A stretch of DNA of 64,000 bases from Asparagopsis taxiformis (GCA_030407315.1 JALQPE010000231.1:1-64000); one strand, 5' to 3'. Positions 30,724 through 42,288 are shown, numbered from the stretch's first letter. Notes: generated by a model from the sequence alone, not told the origin. Made by a program: numbers and translations.

Positions 30724-30823
30724 ACCACTCGAACACAGGATTCTTGACTCATCGTCTTTGTGGCCTTAAAATCCACGCTAAGGCAGGCGATTCGCCTTTG
30801 CTCTGCCAAACTCTACCAGAGCC
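30724..30823 (-). repeat. tRNA-like repeat, right (inverted) copy
   Basis: On the minus strand it reads GGCTC, TGGCAGAGCAAAGG, GGCGAATCGCC, ATTTTAAGGCCACA and GTTCGAGTGG, collinear with 28127-28232. The two copies face opposite ways about 2.6 kb apart. Confidence 0.55.
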
Positions 30824-30839
30824 TAAATAAAGGGACAGA

Positions 30840-33223
30840 AATGTTCGAAAATCTCGCGGTAGCCCACCGACACGGCTCACAACCAAAGCTGTCCTCTATC
30901 TAATTGACAAAGACATTGCACGACATGCAGTCCGTGAGGTGAACAAATGTTGCCGAGCTTCAATTTTTGGTGGTAGTGACAGGAAACACAATGAGCAGAA
31001 CGACTCTGGTTGGGTGCAAGACGCCAGTGCTACTTATAATAGTGATGTGCTGAAGAGTGGAACGCTGGTTCGGCGTCACGCGCTTTACAGGTTTAAATTG
31101 CAGTTCATCGTCGTGAATGAATCTGCCTGAAACAAAGCGTATGGGCCTAAACCCTTTTCTTTGTATTGTAATGCGACTGTCGAGATTTTTTTACTTCCTC
31201 GACAGAAGTGTGGGTCTATAGACGAGCTGTCCATAGCAGTTTTCGGTACTTCAACAGGTAAAGGCGCTGGAGAGCGAATTTAGTGAAGGCGATTTTCTTT
31301 ATTGTTATTTGAAGACCCCAAGATGTAGTACATCTCTCGGAAAACTGGTCAGACTTTTGGATAGTTGAATTGTCGAAAAACTTTTACTGATCTATCGCTC
31401 GTAAGGTTGAAAAATTGTGGCGCTGAAAAGGCTATAATTCCAGATTGAAATAAAGGAGAAAGTATAACTAGAACCCAAAGATCCGGCAAAATTTGTGATT
31501 ATGTTGATTTTTCGATATACATTGTATGATTTCTCGGTTCATTCTTCAACTGCCGTCTCCTATGGTGAGAGCTTAGGAGGAACGCCGATATCGACCTACA
31601 CATGTATGTGGCACCGTTCATATGACAGACGGGTGACTATTAAAAGATGGCGGACTGACTGAGCGGTAATTTCTGAATGTGCGCGGCAGACGCACGCATG
31701 GTGAGATGGTGGAGCACTAAGTGGGCTGCAGTTGTGAGCAGGAAGGAACCGCGTATGCGTGGTGAGGTGTGTGCAGTTCACCACAACAAAGTGTCTGTTA
31801 TTTCTGGAAGCTGCGCATGATGACCGATAGAGGGTTTGAATGGGAACTACATTGACGTTGCATGCACGAGTATGGATAAGCAAGAATCAAGTGGGTTGGG
31901 ATCGGAGACGACTCATTTGGGCTATTGGGGACAGGCGTGGCAAATTGCGATAGTTTATGAAATGAGGGTTGTGACGGGTGGAAAATAAATGAAAAAAAGT
32001 GATATGGTGATGATGTCATGGGGTGGAAGACACTTGGCGGAGGGTAATTTGCCGGGAGGAGTGGGGGAGATAGGATAGATATCAGGTAGATAGCTTGGCA
32101 TAACGTCTATGAGTAAATCTCGACAGGGAGGTGAGATGGTATGGCCCGATAGAAAGAGGGTAGGAGTTGCGACTCTGATATCAGGGACGAGGCGATGCAT
32201 TGCGGTATGAAAAGACTGGAAGCAGACTATTGGCGTGTATTTATGTGTAAGGGGAGGGGGCATTACAGTGAAATGGTAATATGAGAGATGGAGAAATTGG
32301 AGTGTACGGCGAAATCAAGAAACGTTACATAGATGTGGTTTAATTGGGGCAGAGGAGATGTTGGATGGCCTGCAGGATCGTGGATGTTTTGCAAGGCAAG
32401 GTAGGAGTGTATGTTGGATATACAGTGCAGTGCAGTGCAGTGCAGTGCAGTGCAGTGCAGTGCAGTGCAGTGCAGTGCATAGCATCGAATCGAATAGCTT
32501 TGCATTGCATTGCCTTGCATCGTGTCGCGTCGCGTCGCGTCGCGCCGCACTGCATGCACTCGAAATGGAATGTTGTGCGCGGGTGCCTAAAATGGAGTGT
32601 GTAAAATTTCATTGGACGTGGGACTGGACGCACAAATGGAGATTTCGAATGTACACAAATATCCTGGATATATTGAAAGGCCAACAAAACATACGAGTGC
32701 AGTTAGTTTCGTTTCATTATTTCTGACCAACCGTAAGCAGCACCCAACGTTTGGCTGCCGGATGGCTGGCTGTTCGCGCGCTTGCGACACCGATGGAATT
32801 AACACCGTTTTTCGCACTCGCCGCTCATTGGTCGTCATATATGCGCCGTGGCGCCGCCCTGTTGTCTCATTTTCTTGCGGGTCGGTGTGTTTTTTTTGTT
32901 CTCATTGCTTGGCCCAGCGGAAAGCGCCGAAATGGCGCTTGTACAATCACACTATACCTCAACACATATGACCCAAACCCTGCCTGCGCAACGCTGCTTT
33001 TCTTCCAAATTCCAGCCATAATGCCAACCATAGCGGATCCCTGATTTAAGCGACACACGGCACGATCACTGTGCATCAGCCCGTTTGCTCCACTCTGCAA
33101 CCTCTCTTATGCCCCAATTCGACACTTTGCTCTTGTCTATACAACTCTTCGCCTCCTCGCTTCCTCGCCCCTTTCCGCCACACCACCCACCATTCGTCCC
33201 CTCCCAATTGAACGAATCAAACC
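30840..33223. other. intergenic stretch with a TGCAG microsatellite
   Basis: No ORF with support. A pure (TGCAG)n pentamer array of about 11 units lies at 32423-32479, followed by degenerate GTCGC repeats. The 31600-32300 part is purine-rich. This marks the edge between accessory DNA and the gene island. Confidence 0.5.
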
Positions 33224-34207
33224 ATGGCTGCAGCCAGTCCAAGATGCATTCAACAACTCGCCCCCACACATGACCACCCTCCTCCTCACAAATCTTCGCC
33301 CACCTCGTGCACTACCGCTCCTTCCCTGCAATCAGAGCTCAATCTAGACCCATGCATCCTCACAAACCCCTCTCGTCCGCTGCCAATCTCCCCCAACGCT
33401 TCGCCCTCCTACCCCATTCGCCCATCTTCCCCAACATCAACTGTATCATCACCCCAGACTTGGGTCTCCGCACTGCTCTCAACAAAGTTCTATGGCCCTT
33501 GCCCGCATCATGCCAACCTCCGCAAGAATGATCTCAACCTCTTCTGTACCAACCATGCTGTAAAAATTTGTCAATACTGCCACCAGGCAAATCACCATCG
33601 CAGCAGCCCGACCTCACCTGCATGCACCGTTCTTCACGTTTCCAGGTACATGTATCATGATGTGTTGCTCGCTAAGGAAGCCGCTTCGCAATTGGACGTA
33701 TCTGATGTGCAGTCATATCTCAATAATGGAAACCGAGTCGTTTACATTGATCGCCGAGCCCAGACCAAATCCAAGTTGGCTCCGCACGCAAAATCATGTG
33801 CAGTTTGTTCTCGAACACTTCAAGACCCCTATCGTTTCTGTTCGCTCTTCTGCCGACTTGCCCATGCCAAAGACCCAGCTGCTGTTGCATCTGTTCCTGT
33901 ACCTGATGCTCTGCCACTGTTACAACCAGCAGTGCGCAAGGTCAAGAAATCGGTGTCCGAGTCACAGTCGCCATCAAAACGAATGGAGCGCTTTGTGAAG
34001 CGCTTTGATCGCAGCACCAGCAGTGCTGTTACTCAATCGGTGAGCCAAACTCCGTCACCGTCAGTGAAGATGGAGTGTGCAAGTACGCCGCCGTTGCAAT
34101 TGGTGACCATGAAGAAGAATCGACGTAAAGGGCAGCCGTACCGCAGTCCGCTATCGACACGGACAAGTATTCTACTGTTTCACAGCTTGAATGCGCTTTG
34201 CTCGTGA
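33224..34207 (+). CDS. PLATZ zinc-binding transcription factor
   Basis: 327 residues; a PLATZ-family protein, zinc-dependent and A/T-rich DNA binding. After a Pro/Ser-rich N-terminus of about 80 residues, the domain runs from about 85 to 225. It shows CPHHANLRKNDLNLFCTNHA, CQYCHQANHHRSS, the hallmark RYMYHDVLLAKEAASQLDVS, VQSYLNNGNRVVYIDRR, and the second zinc cluster CAVCSRTLQDPYRFCSLFC. The C-terminus is basic and Ser-rich. The start is an ATG in strong context (ACCATGGCT). An AATAAA at 34356-34361 can be the poly(A) signal; the convergent oxidoreductase gene ends 32 bp further on. PLATZ proteins are best known from plants and algae. Confidence 0.9.
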   Translation: MAAASPRCIQQLAPTHDHPPPHKSSPTSCTTAPSLQSELNLDPCILTNPSRPLPISPNASPSYPIRPSSPTSTVSSPQTWVSALLSTKFYGPCPHHANLRKNDLNLFCTNHAVKICQYCHQANHHRSSPTSPACTVLHVSRYMYHDVLLAKEAASQLDVSDVQSYLNNGNRVVYIDRRAQTKSKLAPHAKSCAVCSRTLQDPYRFCSLFCRLAHAKDPAAVASVPVPDALPLLQPAVRKVKKSVSESQSPSKRMERFVKRFDRSTSSAVTQSVSQTPSPSVKMECASTPPLQLVTMKKNRRKGQPYRSPLSTRTSILLFHSLNALCS

Positions 34208-34392
34208 TTGAGTGAATTGAAGAAGAGCGGCACTGTGTGCTTGGTTACTAGCCAGTTATCATTTCTGTATCATTACATTTCATGAGTCGTGTACATTTGC
34301 CCATGGCAGTCTGTTCATGTTTACATCAAGTATGGAACCGTTTGATGTTGACTTTAATAAACATTTTCACCAGACCGATCTACTTTTTGAAA

Positions 34393-35529
34393 CTAGCCGA
34401 ATCGAGCGGGACTGAAACTGGAAATGTCTATTGAAGTATTGCCGTTAACGATGAGTTCAGCAATTGCCTTCCCGGTTGCTGGACTGTTGAGGATACCCCA
34501 GCATGAATGTGCGGTTGCTATATAAGCGGAAGCAGCGGAGTCTGGAATTTCACCAATAATTGGAAGTCCGTCAGGACTCACGGGCAAGTTGCAGGCTTGT
34601 GCAACAAGTTTTTGCGGATCATTCAAGGCGGTTGTAAACTGGGAGCTCAATGCTTGAGCGAGGTGTAAGAGATCGGCACGGTCGCGCGAGTGAATGGAGA
34701 TGGCGGCTGGGTCGGACGGCAGATCGTCTGGAATTGCGGATTGACAGAGGTAGACTTCGTCATGGCGCGGGTAAATTTCGGGGCTTTGTAGCTGGCCGGT
34801 GGCATTGATGTATTCAAGGAAGAGGGCAGTAGGTTGGACTTTGGCTTTGACAACGAGACTGGCGTATTTGTGTGCCATCACTGTCGGTAAGCGAGGAAAC
34901 CAGCAAGTGGCTTGTGAAGACCATGGGCCCATGGCCAGGACTAACACGTCGCATGGCATGCGGACAAGGCGTCCATCTGGATAACGTACGGAAATAGCTT
35001 GGACGGTGTGATTCGGCGCTTTGTGAACATGTTCTAGCTTTGCAATTTGGACGGAGGAATTGCAGCGTTTGCGTGCGCTCTGTAAGAGTGCATGGGTCAA
35101 CTTGTATGGGTGCACCTGCGCATTAGTTTGTGGGGTGCCAATTTGTTGCGGAGCGTGTTGTGGAGTAGCGGCGGCGTCGAGCCAAGAGAGTAATGGCGGC
35201 AGCGCTTGGACGGGTTGAGCGCTGGAAGCGGTGGTGGGAGATTGATGATGCACGAGAGATAGTGAAAAGGAGTGCAAGGTTCGGTAGTCGATGTCAGTGT
35301 CAAGCTGTTGTGCAAGCTGGCGGTGCATTTGAAAGGATGGACGAGCGAGCTGTTTGAGTGCGGTTGTGTCGCACCAATTGCTGGCTAGAAAGCCGGCGCT
35401 TTTGCCGGAGGCAGCACAGGCCACCGCGCATTGTTCTATGACGATGCATGGTTGGGAAAGAAGGGCGAGATGATAGGAAATCGAGGCGCCAATGACGCCA
35501 CCTCCTACGACTACGATACGCTTGGGCAT
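34393..35529 (-). CDS. FAD-dependent oxidoreductase (glycine/D-amino-acid oxidase type)
   Basis: 378 residues from the ATG at 35529. It starts directly with the Rossmann fingerprint RIVVVGGGVIGASISYHLAL and an acidic residue at the end of the second strand (CIVIEQ), which bind the ADP part of FAD. Next is the ASGKSAGFLASNWC segment typical of DAO-family enzymes. The end contains PVSPDGLPIIGEIP and AHSCWGILNSPATGKAIAELI, the second flavin-contact region of this family. Substrate cannot be told; family members oxidise amines or amino acids. No targeting peptide is evident. The 5' side is occupied by a TGCAG pentamer repeat (35592-35655). In-frame codons before 35529 exist but translate that repeat and are excluded. 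Confidence 0.85.
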   Translation of the reverse strand: MPKRIVVVGGGVIGASISYHLALLSQPCIVIEQCAVACAASGKSAGFLASNWCDTTALKQLARPSFQMHRQLAQQLDTDIDYRTLHSFSLSLVHHQSPTTASSAQPVQALPPLLSWLDAAATPQHAPQQIGTPQTNAQVHPYKLTHALLQSARKRCNSSVQIAKLEHVHKAPNHTVQAISVRYPDGRLVRMPCDVLVLAMGPWSSQATCWFPRLPTVMAHKYASLVVKAKVQPTALFLEYINATGQLQSPEIYPRHDEVYLCQSAIPDDLPSDPAAISIHSRDRADLLHLAQALSSQFTTALNDPQKLVAQACNLPVSPDGLPIIGEIPDSAASAYIATAHSCWGILNSPATGKAIAELIVNGNTSIDISSFSPARFG

Positions 35530-35591
35530 GATGATGGGGCGGGGGCGGCGTACAGCAGCGTTGCGGCCGTAGCGCAGCACACCACAGCGTT

Positions 35592-35655
35592 GTGCAGTGC
35601 AGTGCAGTGCAGTGCAATGCAGTGCAATGCAGTGCAGAGCAGCGCAGCGCAGCGT
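35592..35655. repeat. TGCAG pentamer microsatellite
   Basis: Imperfect (TGCAG)n array with CAGCG variants immediately upstream of the oxidoreductase gene. It is the same pentamer as at 32423-32479. Confidence 0.9.
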
Positions 35656-36145
35656 AGGGCACAGCGGTGCCACTCAGCGCATGGCACTCGAGGAATATAC
35701 GTAGTGAGCGATTGGAATCATCATAGATCGTTGGATGCAGGTAGGTGAGATTTTTGAATGAATCTGTCGGATTTTTTCTATTCTGTAGTCGTGTTTCATA
35801 CAATAGCGCCACAATTGGGCTACAAGGCGGTACTGCAGATCTGCGAGATTGATCGCCAGGTACAACACAAGTTAACCCTACCTTACTGTACTGTCGTGCC
35901 AAAATGCCTTTAAGTAAAACCATGCATGATTCGTGTCCACCAGCCACGGCGCTTTCGCTGCGGTACGTTGGCCAATCGCGTGCGCCGTTGTCACAATCTC
36001 GAGACACGCAATGTGAATTCTGAGCGTGAGGCACTGTGCCGCACCTGTGCAGTCATTGGGCGCCGGCAGCACACGCGCGCGCCCATCGATATTTATTGTT
36101 TTCCCCGCAGAGCATCACGCACCGCTGCACTGCATTTCCAACACA

Positions 36146-37316
36146 ATGGAGTTGACTCTTCCCCGTATACCCGCCCATTCGCTCCTTCATGATGCATCCG
36201 CTTCCGACATCAATCACATCGTTGCCTCCGCCTTCGGTCCAGCCGCGCACGGAATTTTACTCGTCTCCAATCCCTATCCGCAATTTTCTCACGACAAAAA
36301 CGCCCTCTTTGCAGCCGGTCGCCAGCTAGCCACCCTCTCGTCCCAGCAACTTGCCGCTCTCGAATTTCCACACTTGAACTATACTCTCGCTTGGTCGCGA
36401 GGTCGCGAGTCGTTTAAACATGCTGTCGATACAAACAAAGCCAGTTACTACGCCAATCCCGTTTACGATTGCCCCGCTCAACACCAACCCCATCTCATTG
36501 ACCAATATCCGTACGTTGATGATATCTTGCCGCACATCTAGCTCGCTCATTGCACCGTTACTCACATCCACACTGTTTAGACATTACATGCACCCCAACC
36601 ATTGGCCGTCACAGCCCTCCTGCAGCTCATTCGAGCCTTATTTCAAGAAAATTGGCCGTCACATTAATCAAATCGCCATTCGAATCGCTCATCATTGCGA
36701 CAACTTTATCAGAAATACACTCGGTCCAGATGTCCAATTCTCTAGTCTAGAGCATTCTCTCGCAACCTCGCGAGCCGCCAAGGCAAGATTCCTCAACTAC
36801 TATCCGTCCACACCTACCGACAGCAATCATGGTGCCCTCTGGTGCGGCTACCACAATGATCACGCTACCCTTACAGGCCTTTTGCCAGCTCAATTCTACT
36901 CCACCACAGACCTCACCCCCATTGAGCCACCAGACCATACCTCTGGCCTATACGTTGTGCCCTCCAACGCGCAACGTGCTGAGCATGTTTGCATTCCACC
37001 TAACTGCATCGCATTCCAGATCGGTGAGGCCGCCCAGATTGCTAGTGCTGGAGTCCTGAGAGCCACCCCCCATTGTGTGCGCATGCCACAAAAATCTACT
37101 CAGCATATAGCTCGTACAACATTTGCTGTTTTTCTCCAGCCAAATCCCTGGTCCGCTTTACGCATGCCTGCTAATATTACTGACGAAATGCACCAACGCG
37201 CATTGCACACATCTACTTTAGTTCCACCTCTCAACAATGGCCGCTATCAGCCTAATGATTCCTACGGTCAATTTGCGGCTCGAACCATAAACTCGTATTT
37301 ACACTTTGACGGTTGA
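36146..37316 (+). CDS. 2OG-Fe(II) oxygenase (isopenicillin N synthase-like), one intron
   Basis: Two exons, 36146-36510 and 36581-37316, joined across a 70-nt GT-AG intron (GTACGT...TTTAG); together 366 residues. Exon 1 alone runs into a stop; splicing restores the frame as ...DQYP/HYMHPNHWP. The C-terminal half carries the oxygenase core: CGYHNDHATLTGLLPAQFY has the HxD iron ligands, and ATPHCVR the distal His; the Arg for 2-oxoglutarate is less certain. Plants and many other eukaryotes have close relatives of unknown substrate. It is unrelated in architecture to the putative dioxygenase at 13432-16950. Confidence 0.85.
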
Positions 37317-37363
37317 ACAAACTGTTACGTATCTGTACCCATCTTCACCTGTGTGTTATCCAA

Positions 37364-37789
37364 TCACTCATTCAATTGTTGCCTCCATTCCAAGCATTTA
37401 CTTACATACCATTCCTCATCATGCGCTAGGAATGCGTCATAGTCCCAGTCACCACAGAGGTCCGCTGTATTATTTTCCGGCCGCACCCATGCCCATGCTT
37501 TCACAGTGTTTCCTTGCTCCGTTACGATATCAACTTGGCATTGATCGTAAGCATCATCCTCAAATTCGGCCAATACGGTTAATTCTTCAGCAGTAATGCC
37601 CACAAGAACTTGTCCCTCTACTTTATCTTGCGCGCTTGCACGTGCAATAGCGGGGTAGCACTGTCCATTAATTGACCATCGTTTGTACGCATGTAGCGTA
37701 CCAGCAGTGCGATTTGGAATTCTTCGCAACACTGCGCAGAGAACTGCTTCCGAAAGTAATGTGCCGTAGGTGAAGATATAGAGAGACAT
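37364..37789 (-). CDS. gamma-glutamylcyclotransferase-like / AIG2-like protein
   Basis: 141 residues from the ATG at 37789. FTYGTLL at the start, GTLHAYKRWSINGQCYPAI in the middle, and LAEFEDDAYDQCQVDI with a Glu in the active-site position are typical of the AIG2/GGACT fold, whose members cyclise gamma-glutamyl amines or peptides. The length fits the family. It lies 96 bp downstream of the uL6m gene on the same strand. The upstream extension of the frame is ignored because the domain begins at this ATG. Confidence 0.85.
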   Translation of the reverse strand: MSLYIFTYGTLLSEAVLCAVLRRIPNRTAGTLHAYKRWSINGQCYPAIARASAQDKVEGQVLVGITAEELTVLAEFEDDAYDQCQVDIVTEQGNTVKAWAWVRPENNTADLCGDWDYDAFLAHDEEWYVSKCLEWRQQLNE

Positions 37790-37885
37790 GGCACGCTCGC
37801 GCGGGTAAGTGTCACCAGCATTGGCTTGGAGAGTGGAGCAGAATGCAGTAGAAAAAAGTGGGTTGCTGCAGAAAATAAACACATG

Positions 37886-38554
37886 TTAATCCTTTTTAGT
37901 TTCCTTGCGTCTAACTGGCTCTGATTGGTAACGAATTCCTTTGCCCTTGTACGGCTCGGGAGGTCGGAAAGAGCGAACTTTGGCCGCCATTTGATGTACT
38001 TGAGCACGATTGATGCCAGCTACCTGCACCAGTTGCGGATTAATTACGTTGAAGAACACTTTGCCGTCGTTCAAAGGTAGATCAACAGTGTGCGAGAATC
38101 CAACGCGTAGAATTAGTTTGTTGTTTTCCTCATCAGCTTCCGCGCGGTATCCCACACCATGCAGCTCCAGATTCACAGCAAAGCCTTCGGCGACGCCACT
38201 CGTCAAATTCTTCACAATACGAACTGTGCCGCCAACGCCCCAATACAAAATTTGCGCACTGGCATTGGTGCTGTCTGCCGCTGCAATTGGCCGGCAAATT
38301 TGGATCTTTGATGGATGGATTGTTTCGGTGGTCTCGCCCAGAGGGCCGACTGACATCGCTGAAGTCTTAGTCCATCGATCGGCCGGAAAGAAAAAAATGC
38401 CCACTCCGCGCTCGGTTGGTGCTCGGATGCGTTGTGCTGGTGGGATTGAGCGCGTGGAAGCTGGATGAAAACGTGCGTATCGTCCTAGGTATTGATACAG
38501 ACGACGCAACGAGATTTGAGGTAACAGGTTTGTTGCCACGGAAGAGCTAGTCAT
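37886..38554 (-). CDS. organelle ribosomal protein uL6
   Basis: 222 residues from the ATG at 38554; codons before it open at a TTG. The first about 60 residues are Arg/Ser/Thr-rich, like a mitochondrial (or plastid) presequence. The rest is bacterial-type L6 of the large subunit: [50 protein letters not shown] and KGIRY, the 23S rRNA-binding C-terminal signature. The divergent neighbour at 38751 encodes bL27 of the same kind of ribosome, with about 200 bp between them, which suggests shared control. Mitochondrial rather than plastid location is a guess. Confidence 0.9.
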   Translation of the reverse strand: MTSSSVATNLLPQISLRRLYQYLGRYARFHPASTRSIPPAQRIRAPTERGVGIFFFPADRWTKTSAMSVGPLGETTETIHPSKIQICRPIAAADSTNASAQILYWGVGGTVRIVKNLTSGVAEGFAVNLELHGVGYRAEADEENNKLILRVGFSHTVDLPLNDGKVFFNVINPQLVQVAGINRAQVHQMAAKVRSFRPPEPYKGKGIRYQSEPVRRKETKKD

Positions 38555-38750
38555 CGTTATCAACTTTGCTGCAGTTTACTCTCTGATACAGATCTTCGCA
38601 AGTTGCCACTCAAGACCGATCCGTCGACGTGGGCACGAATATTTTCTTTGTTTTCAAAATTCTGTAGTTTCAGTAGTATCGCACTTGAGTGCCAGTCTAT
38701 TCCTTCTCGGCCACGCGCGCAGGGCGATCTGCTGCTGGAATCGCCTCACT

Positions 38751-39188
38751 ATGCAAACTCTTTACCGGGCAGCTCGCTCACTTGCGATACCCTCACGTCT
38801 ACAACACCCCTACCTGGTTTTCACACGCTTTGCTACTAAGAAGGCCAAGGGCTCCTCCAAGAACGGGCGTGATTCTATTGGTCGCCGCCTCGGTCCAAAA
38901 GTGATCGATGGTGAATACGTTGAAACGGGCAATATCCTCGTGCGCCAGAGAGGCACAAAAATGTATCCAGGCATTGATGTAGGTTGTGGTAAAGATCACA
39001 CCCTCTATGCACTTGCTCCTGGGCTAGTTCGCTTCTGCCGAGCAAAGCCTGATCCAGGAAAAAAGAAAGGAAAAGTTTTTGTTCGCATTGAACCTCCTCC
39101 AGAACATCGACAGCGTTCTATTCAGAGAAAACTGCGATTTCAAGCACTTCAACGATATCGTGGTCCTATTCTACACGCTCCGAGATAA
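38751..39188 (+). CDS. organelle ribosomal protein bL27
   Basis: 145 residues from the ATG at 38751. The N-terminal about 35 residues (Arg, Leu, no acids) resemble a presequence. Then the family block [35 protein letters not shown] and [19 protein letters not shown] is unmistakable for bL27, whose N-terminus reaches the peptidyl-transferase centre. The C-terminal extension ([20 protein letters not shown]) is typical of mitochondrial forms. It ends 32 bp from the convergent PPR gene. Confidence 0.93.
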   Translation: MQTLYRAARSLAIPSRLQHPYLVFTRFATKKAKGSSKNGRDSIGRRLGPKVIDGEYVETGNILVRQRGTKMYPGIDVGCGKDHTLYALAPGLVRFCRAKPDPGKKKGKVFVRIEPPPEHRQRSIQRKLRFQALQRYRGPILHAPR

Positions 39189-39220
39189 CGGTTATGGTTT
39201 TGTCGGTCAATACTCATGGT

Positions 39221-41074
39221 CTAGAACTTTAGCCGTATCCGCTTGATCGCAATGTCACTTTGTTCTCGCACGCCACACTCGGCTTTGAGTGTTTCCAAGT
39301 ATTGACGCTTAACAACATTGTTGCGGATTATATGACCTGTATTGCCCTCTCTAACACCGCGCATGAATGCGTTGAAAACCTGCCGAGATTGTGCACTGTT
39401 GGCTAATAGGTGTGCTGATTTCTTTGCTGCGTAGAATATTCGTAAAGCAATATCTGGCCGCGCGCCCGATCCACAAACTCTCATCAGCGCGTTATACACA
39501 GCAGTGTCTTCAAGCACAGCACGGCATGTCGGCATGGTTTGTGCGCGCAGTTTTTTCCAGAGATCAATTGCGCGGAATACCTCATCCCCATACGTGGATA
39601 TAGCTGCGTTGATCATTGCTGGTGTCCACGACGTTCCATATTGTTTCGCTTGTTCAAGAATCATATCTGCTGTTGACGGATCTCTAGGACTTGACCGCGC
39701 GCAAGTTGCAATGGCTGCTGTGTACGCGTGGTCACCGACTGGTATCTTTCGTTCGTGCAATAGATCCAAAATTCGTGTCGCGAGGGAGACATCACCCATG
39801 CGGCTTGCTCCGACAAGCACCGCACGAATTGTGTTCATATCTGGCACAATATTTCTAGAAGTCATTTCAATGAACGCAGTGTGCATCCCGTTTATATCGG
39901 CAGCGTTCGCAAATGCCGTGATCACAGAGTCAAAGTACTGGAGTAACACAATACACGAAATGGGTCAGCGAAAACATTATGTTCAGAGAGGCTAAGAGAA
40001 CAAGATTCTTACCATCTTATCAGTGTGATATTGTCCTTGTGCAGCGGCCTCCATCGTTACAAGATATCTGGCCCAGACTTGTTGCGAGTCTGGGCGTGAG
40101 CTGCCCTTTTTGCACAGCACGCGCAGAATCAGAGTCTCCGTGGTGATGTTCGTACGGACACCGCGACGTTCCATGTTTCTTAAAATAGTATCTACAAAGA
40201 GCGATGGTTCAGTGGGTATCTGATAGTCTGAGTTGGACTTGTCCACTCTGCAAAATTGAAAAGGATTTGCACCAACAGCGAGCTCGAGCAAAGTATTGTA
40301 CGACACAACGTCTGGATGTGCTCTGTATTTGGTAGCGGTGTACAACATGTTGAGGAAAAAATCTATGGCATCTTCAAAGCCACGTTGAGTGCCAATTGCG
40401 TGCAGACATGTATTGTAAGAACAAACATTGGGCATGGGTACTGCCTGTGAATTCGCTTGGTCGCTGGTTGTACCATTGCACATCCACTTCAACACGCCCA
40501 ACATTTCCTTGATGGCATTCATTTTGGCGAGAGCTGCTAGAGCCATGTTCCACGTACGACCGTCAGGCTCATCTGTTGTAGTGGCAGCATACCATTGCAG
40601 GGATGCTATCAGTGCGTTCCTTGCTGCAGTTTTATCTCGCCAAATTGTGCAAGCCTTGATTGCAACGCGTAGTGTTACAGACGTTGGCGATACGGAGCGG
40701 TCTTTCATGATGGAGAAAACTTTGAAAACCTGAGCTGGGTCTCCATGCTGGGCATGTGCATTGGCAATTGTGGTGTAATTGACGACGTTTAGACGAAAGC
40801 CTTCGCTTGTAGCAGCGTTTATAGCCGTCATCATAGCGGATAGGTCACCAGTTTTTGCATGTTCGTTTATGCGATGGGAATGTGTGCGCGGTCGATGGCG
40901 CTTGGGCTTTGATACTGTCGGTGGGGAAGACACGGAATCTGGAGCTGGAGATGGGGCCTTGCAAAGCGGTGGACGACGGGAAAAGTGGTGCGCATTGCTA
41001 GAAGATGGGAGTGGGGTAGGAAGGAAAGCAGTGAGAGTGTGAGTCGGGCGTTGATGTTTACCGGTACGCCACAT
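39221..41074 (-). CDS. pentatricopeptide repeat protein, one intron
   Basis: Two exons on the minus strand, 41074-40013 and 39937-39221, with a 75-nt GT-AG intron (GTAAGA...CTCCAG) between codons; 592 residues in all. The frame stays open into the intron for a few codons before a stop, which explains two separate ORFs. After a Pro/Ser/Arg-rich N-terminus of about 90 residues that could target an organelle, there are repeated helix pairs of PPR type: VVNYTTIANAHAQHGDPAQV, VCSYNTCLHAIGTQRGFEDA, PDVVSYNTLLELAVG and VPDMNTIRAVLVGASRMGD. PPR proteins bind organelle RNA. The start ATG at 41074 (MWRTGKHQR) is preferred; the frame extends upstream without support. Confidence 0.88.
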
Positions 41075-41579
41075 TTTATCGCTGAGAACAACTACTGTGA
41101 ATCGGTGTAGAGCAGAAGGGGGAGGATGATATAAATAGCAAATTGGATGGTCGGGTTGCGGATGGTGCGGCGGCAAAATGGCAACAGTAATATACGTGCG
41201 CAAGTCAAGCACGATCTCCACAGCACTTGAACAGTAATGGTGACCAAGATGAATGCAGTGCTAACTATCGCTGGACTTGGTGCATGGAATGGTACTTTGC
41301 CTGGGGCGTAAGAGGAACGACTTGAGATCTATGGAGTGCCAGATGTCGAGACATCGCATGCGCGAGGAGCGCTTTCAGCCGCAAAAATTCGGATCAGCAC
41401 CACCCAATCAGCGACCGCCTTGGAATCTGCAAATCAATGATTTGGTCATTTTACACATTTCAATTGTTTTCAGTGCCAGCAATCATGCCAGCAGGTAATA
41501 CTTTGTCCGCCGATCGCTGGCGTGCTCTTTCGCTCATCTGCAACCTGTTGTCCCAACTTTTCTCTCCTCATCCATTGCA

Positions 41580-42185
41580 ATGAGCCGTCCTTTAGATCCG
41601 CTGAGCAATCGGAAAGTCTCTGAGAGCACGTTGCACTTTCTTCTCATCGAACTTGTTGACTACTTTCTACGTGGTCACGGAGCTTTATCATTCACGCCGC
41701 CATCTGATGCCACTCAACAACAACACTCTTCTCCTGATCCCGTGCCGCCCCAGTCTGCCTCCGCAGACCAGCTCTCTATCCTCTCTGCGAAGCGCAAGCG
41801 CATTGAGGCCCTTGGCCATGATATTGGCACCCGATTGGTGGAGCGATATGTAATGGAACGTGATCGACTGGAAGCTGACCTTGATATTGTCAAGTTTATC
41901 TGCAAAGATTTCTGGGAGCACACTTTCAAGAAGCAGATTGATGTCCTGCGTACAAATCATCGAGGATTATATGTTCTAACTGATAACAATTTTCGCTGGC
42001 TCTCGCATGTCAGTATTTCGGATGTGGAAGACGCCAAAAGTCCAGAGGATTATGTTGTCTTCCCGTGTGGCGTAATTTGTGGCGCATTGACCAGGTTGGG
42101 CGTCAAGTGTCGGGTAACAGCAGAGGTCATTCCGCAACCCGAAACGTACAAATGCTCATTCAATGTTCAGGTCATTCAAAGCTAA
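41580..42185 (+). CDS. TRAPP complex subunit 6 (Trs33 / TRAPPC6)
   Basis: 201 residues. The start VSESTLHFLLIELVDYFL, then LGHDIGTRLVERYVMERDR, DIVKFICKDFWEHTFKKQID, LRTNHRGLYVLTDNNFRWL, and FPCGVICGALTRLGV all match the Bet3/TRAPPC6 family. These subunits form the core of a Rab/Ypt1 exchange and tethering complex at the Golgi. An insert rich in Gln, Ser and Pro at about 38-65 lengthens the usual N-terminal region. No intron. The gene converges with DDI1 (103 bp between stops). Confidence 0.93.
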   Translation: MSRPLDPLSNRKVSESTLHFLLIELVDYFLRGHGALSFTPPSDATQQQHSSPDPVPPQSASADQLSILSAKRKRIEALGHDIGTRLVERYVMERDRLEADLDIVKFICKDFWEHTFKKQIDVLRTNHRGLYVLTDNNFRWLSHVSISDVEDAKSPEDYVVFPCGVICGALTRLGVKCRVTAEVIPQPETYKCSFNVQVIQS

Positions 42186-42288
42186 TCCACAATTGTATTC
42201 ACTGATAATATACAACAAATCCTACCGCATGGTGTCAACTCCGCACTACTCAAATTACTCTGGCACGCTAGCTCTTTCAAGAACCCGA

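Noticed and set aside
32263..32726. ORFs rich in Cys/Leu/His or Ala/Val/Gln across the TGCAG array
   Set aside because: Translation of a pentamer microsatellite.
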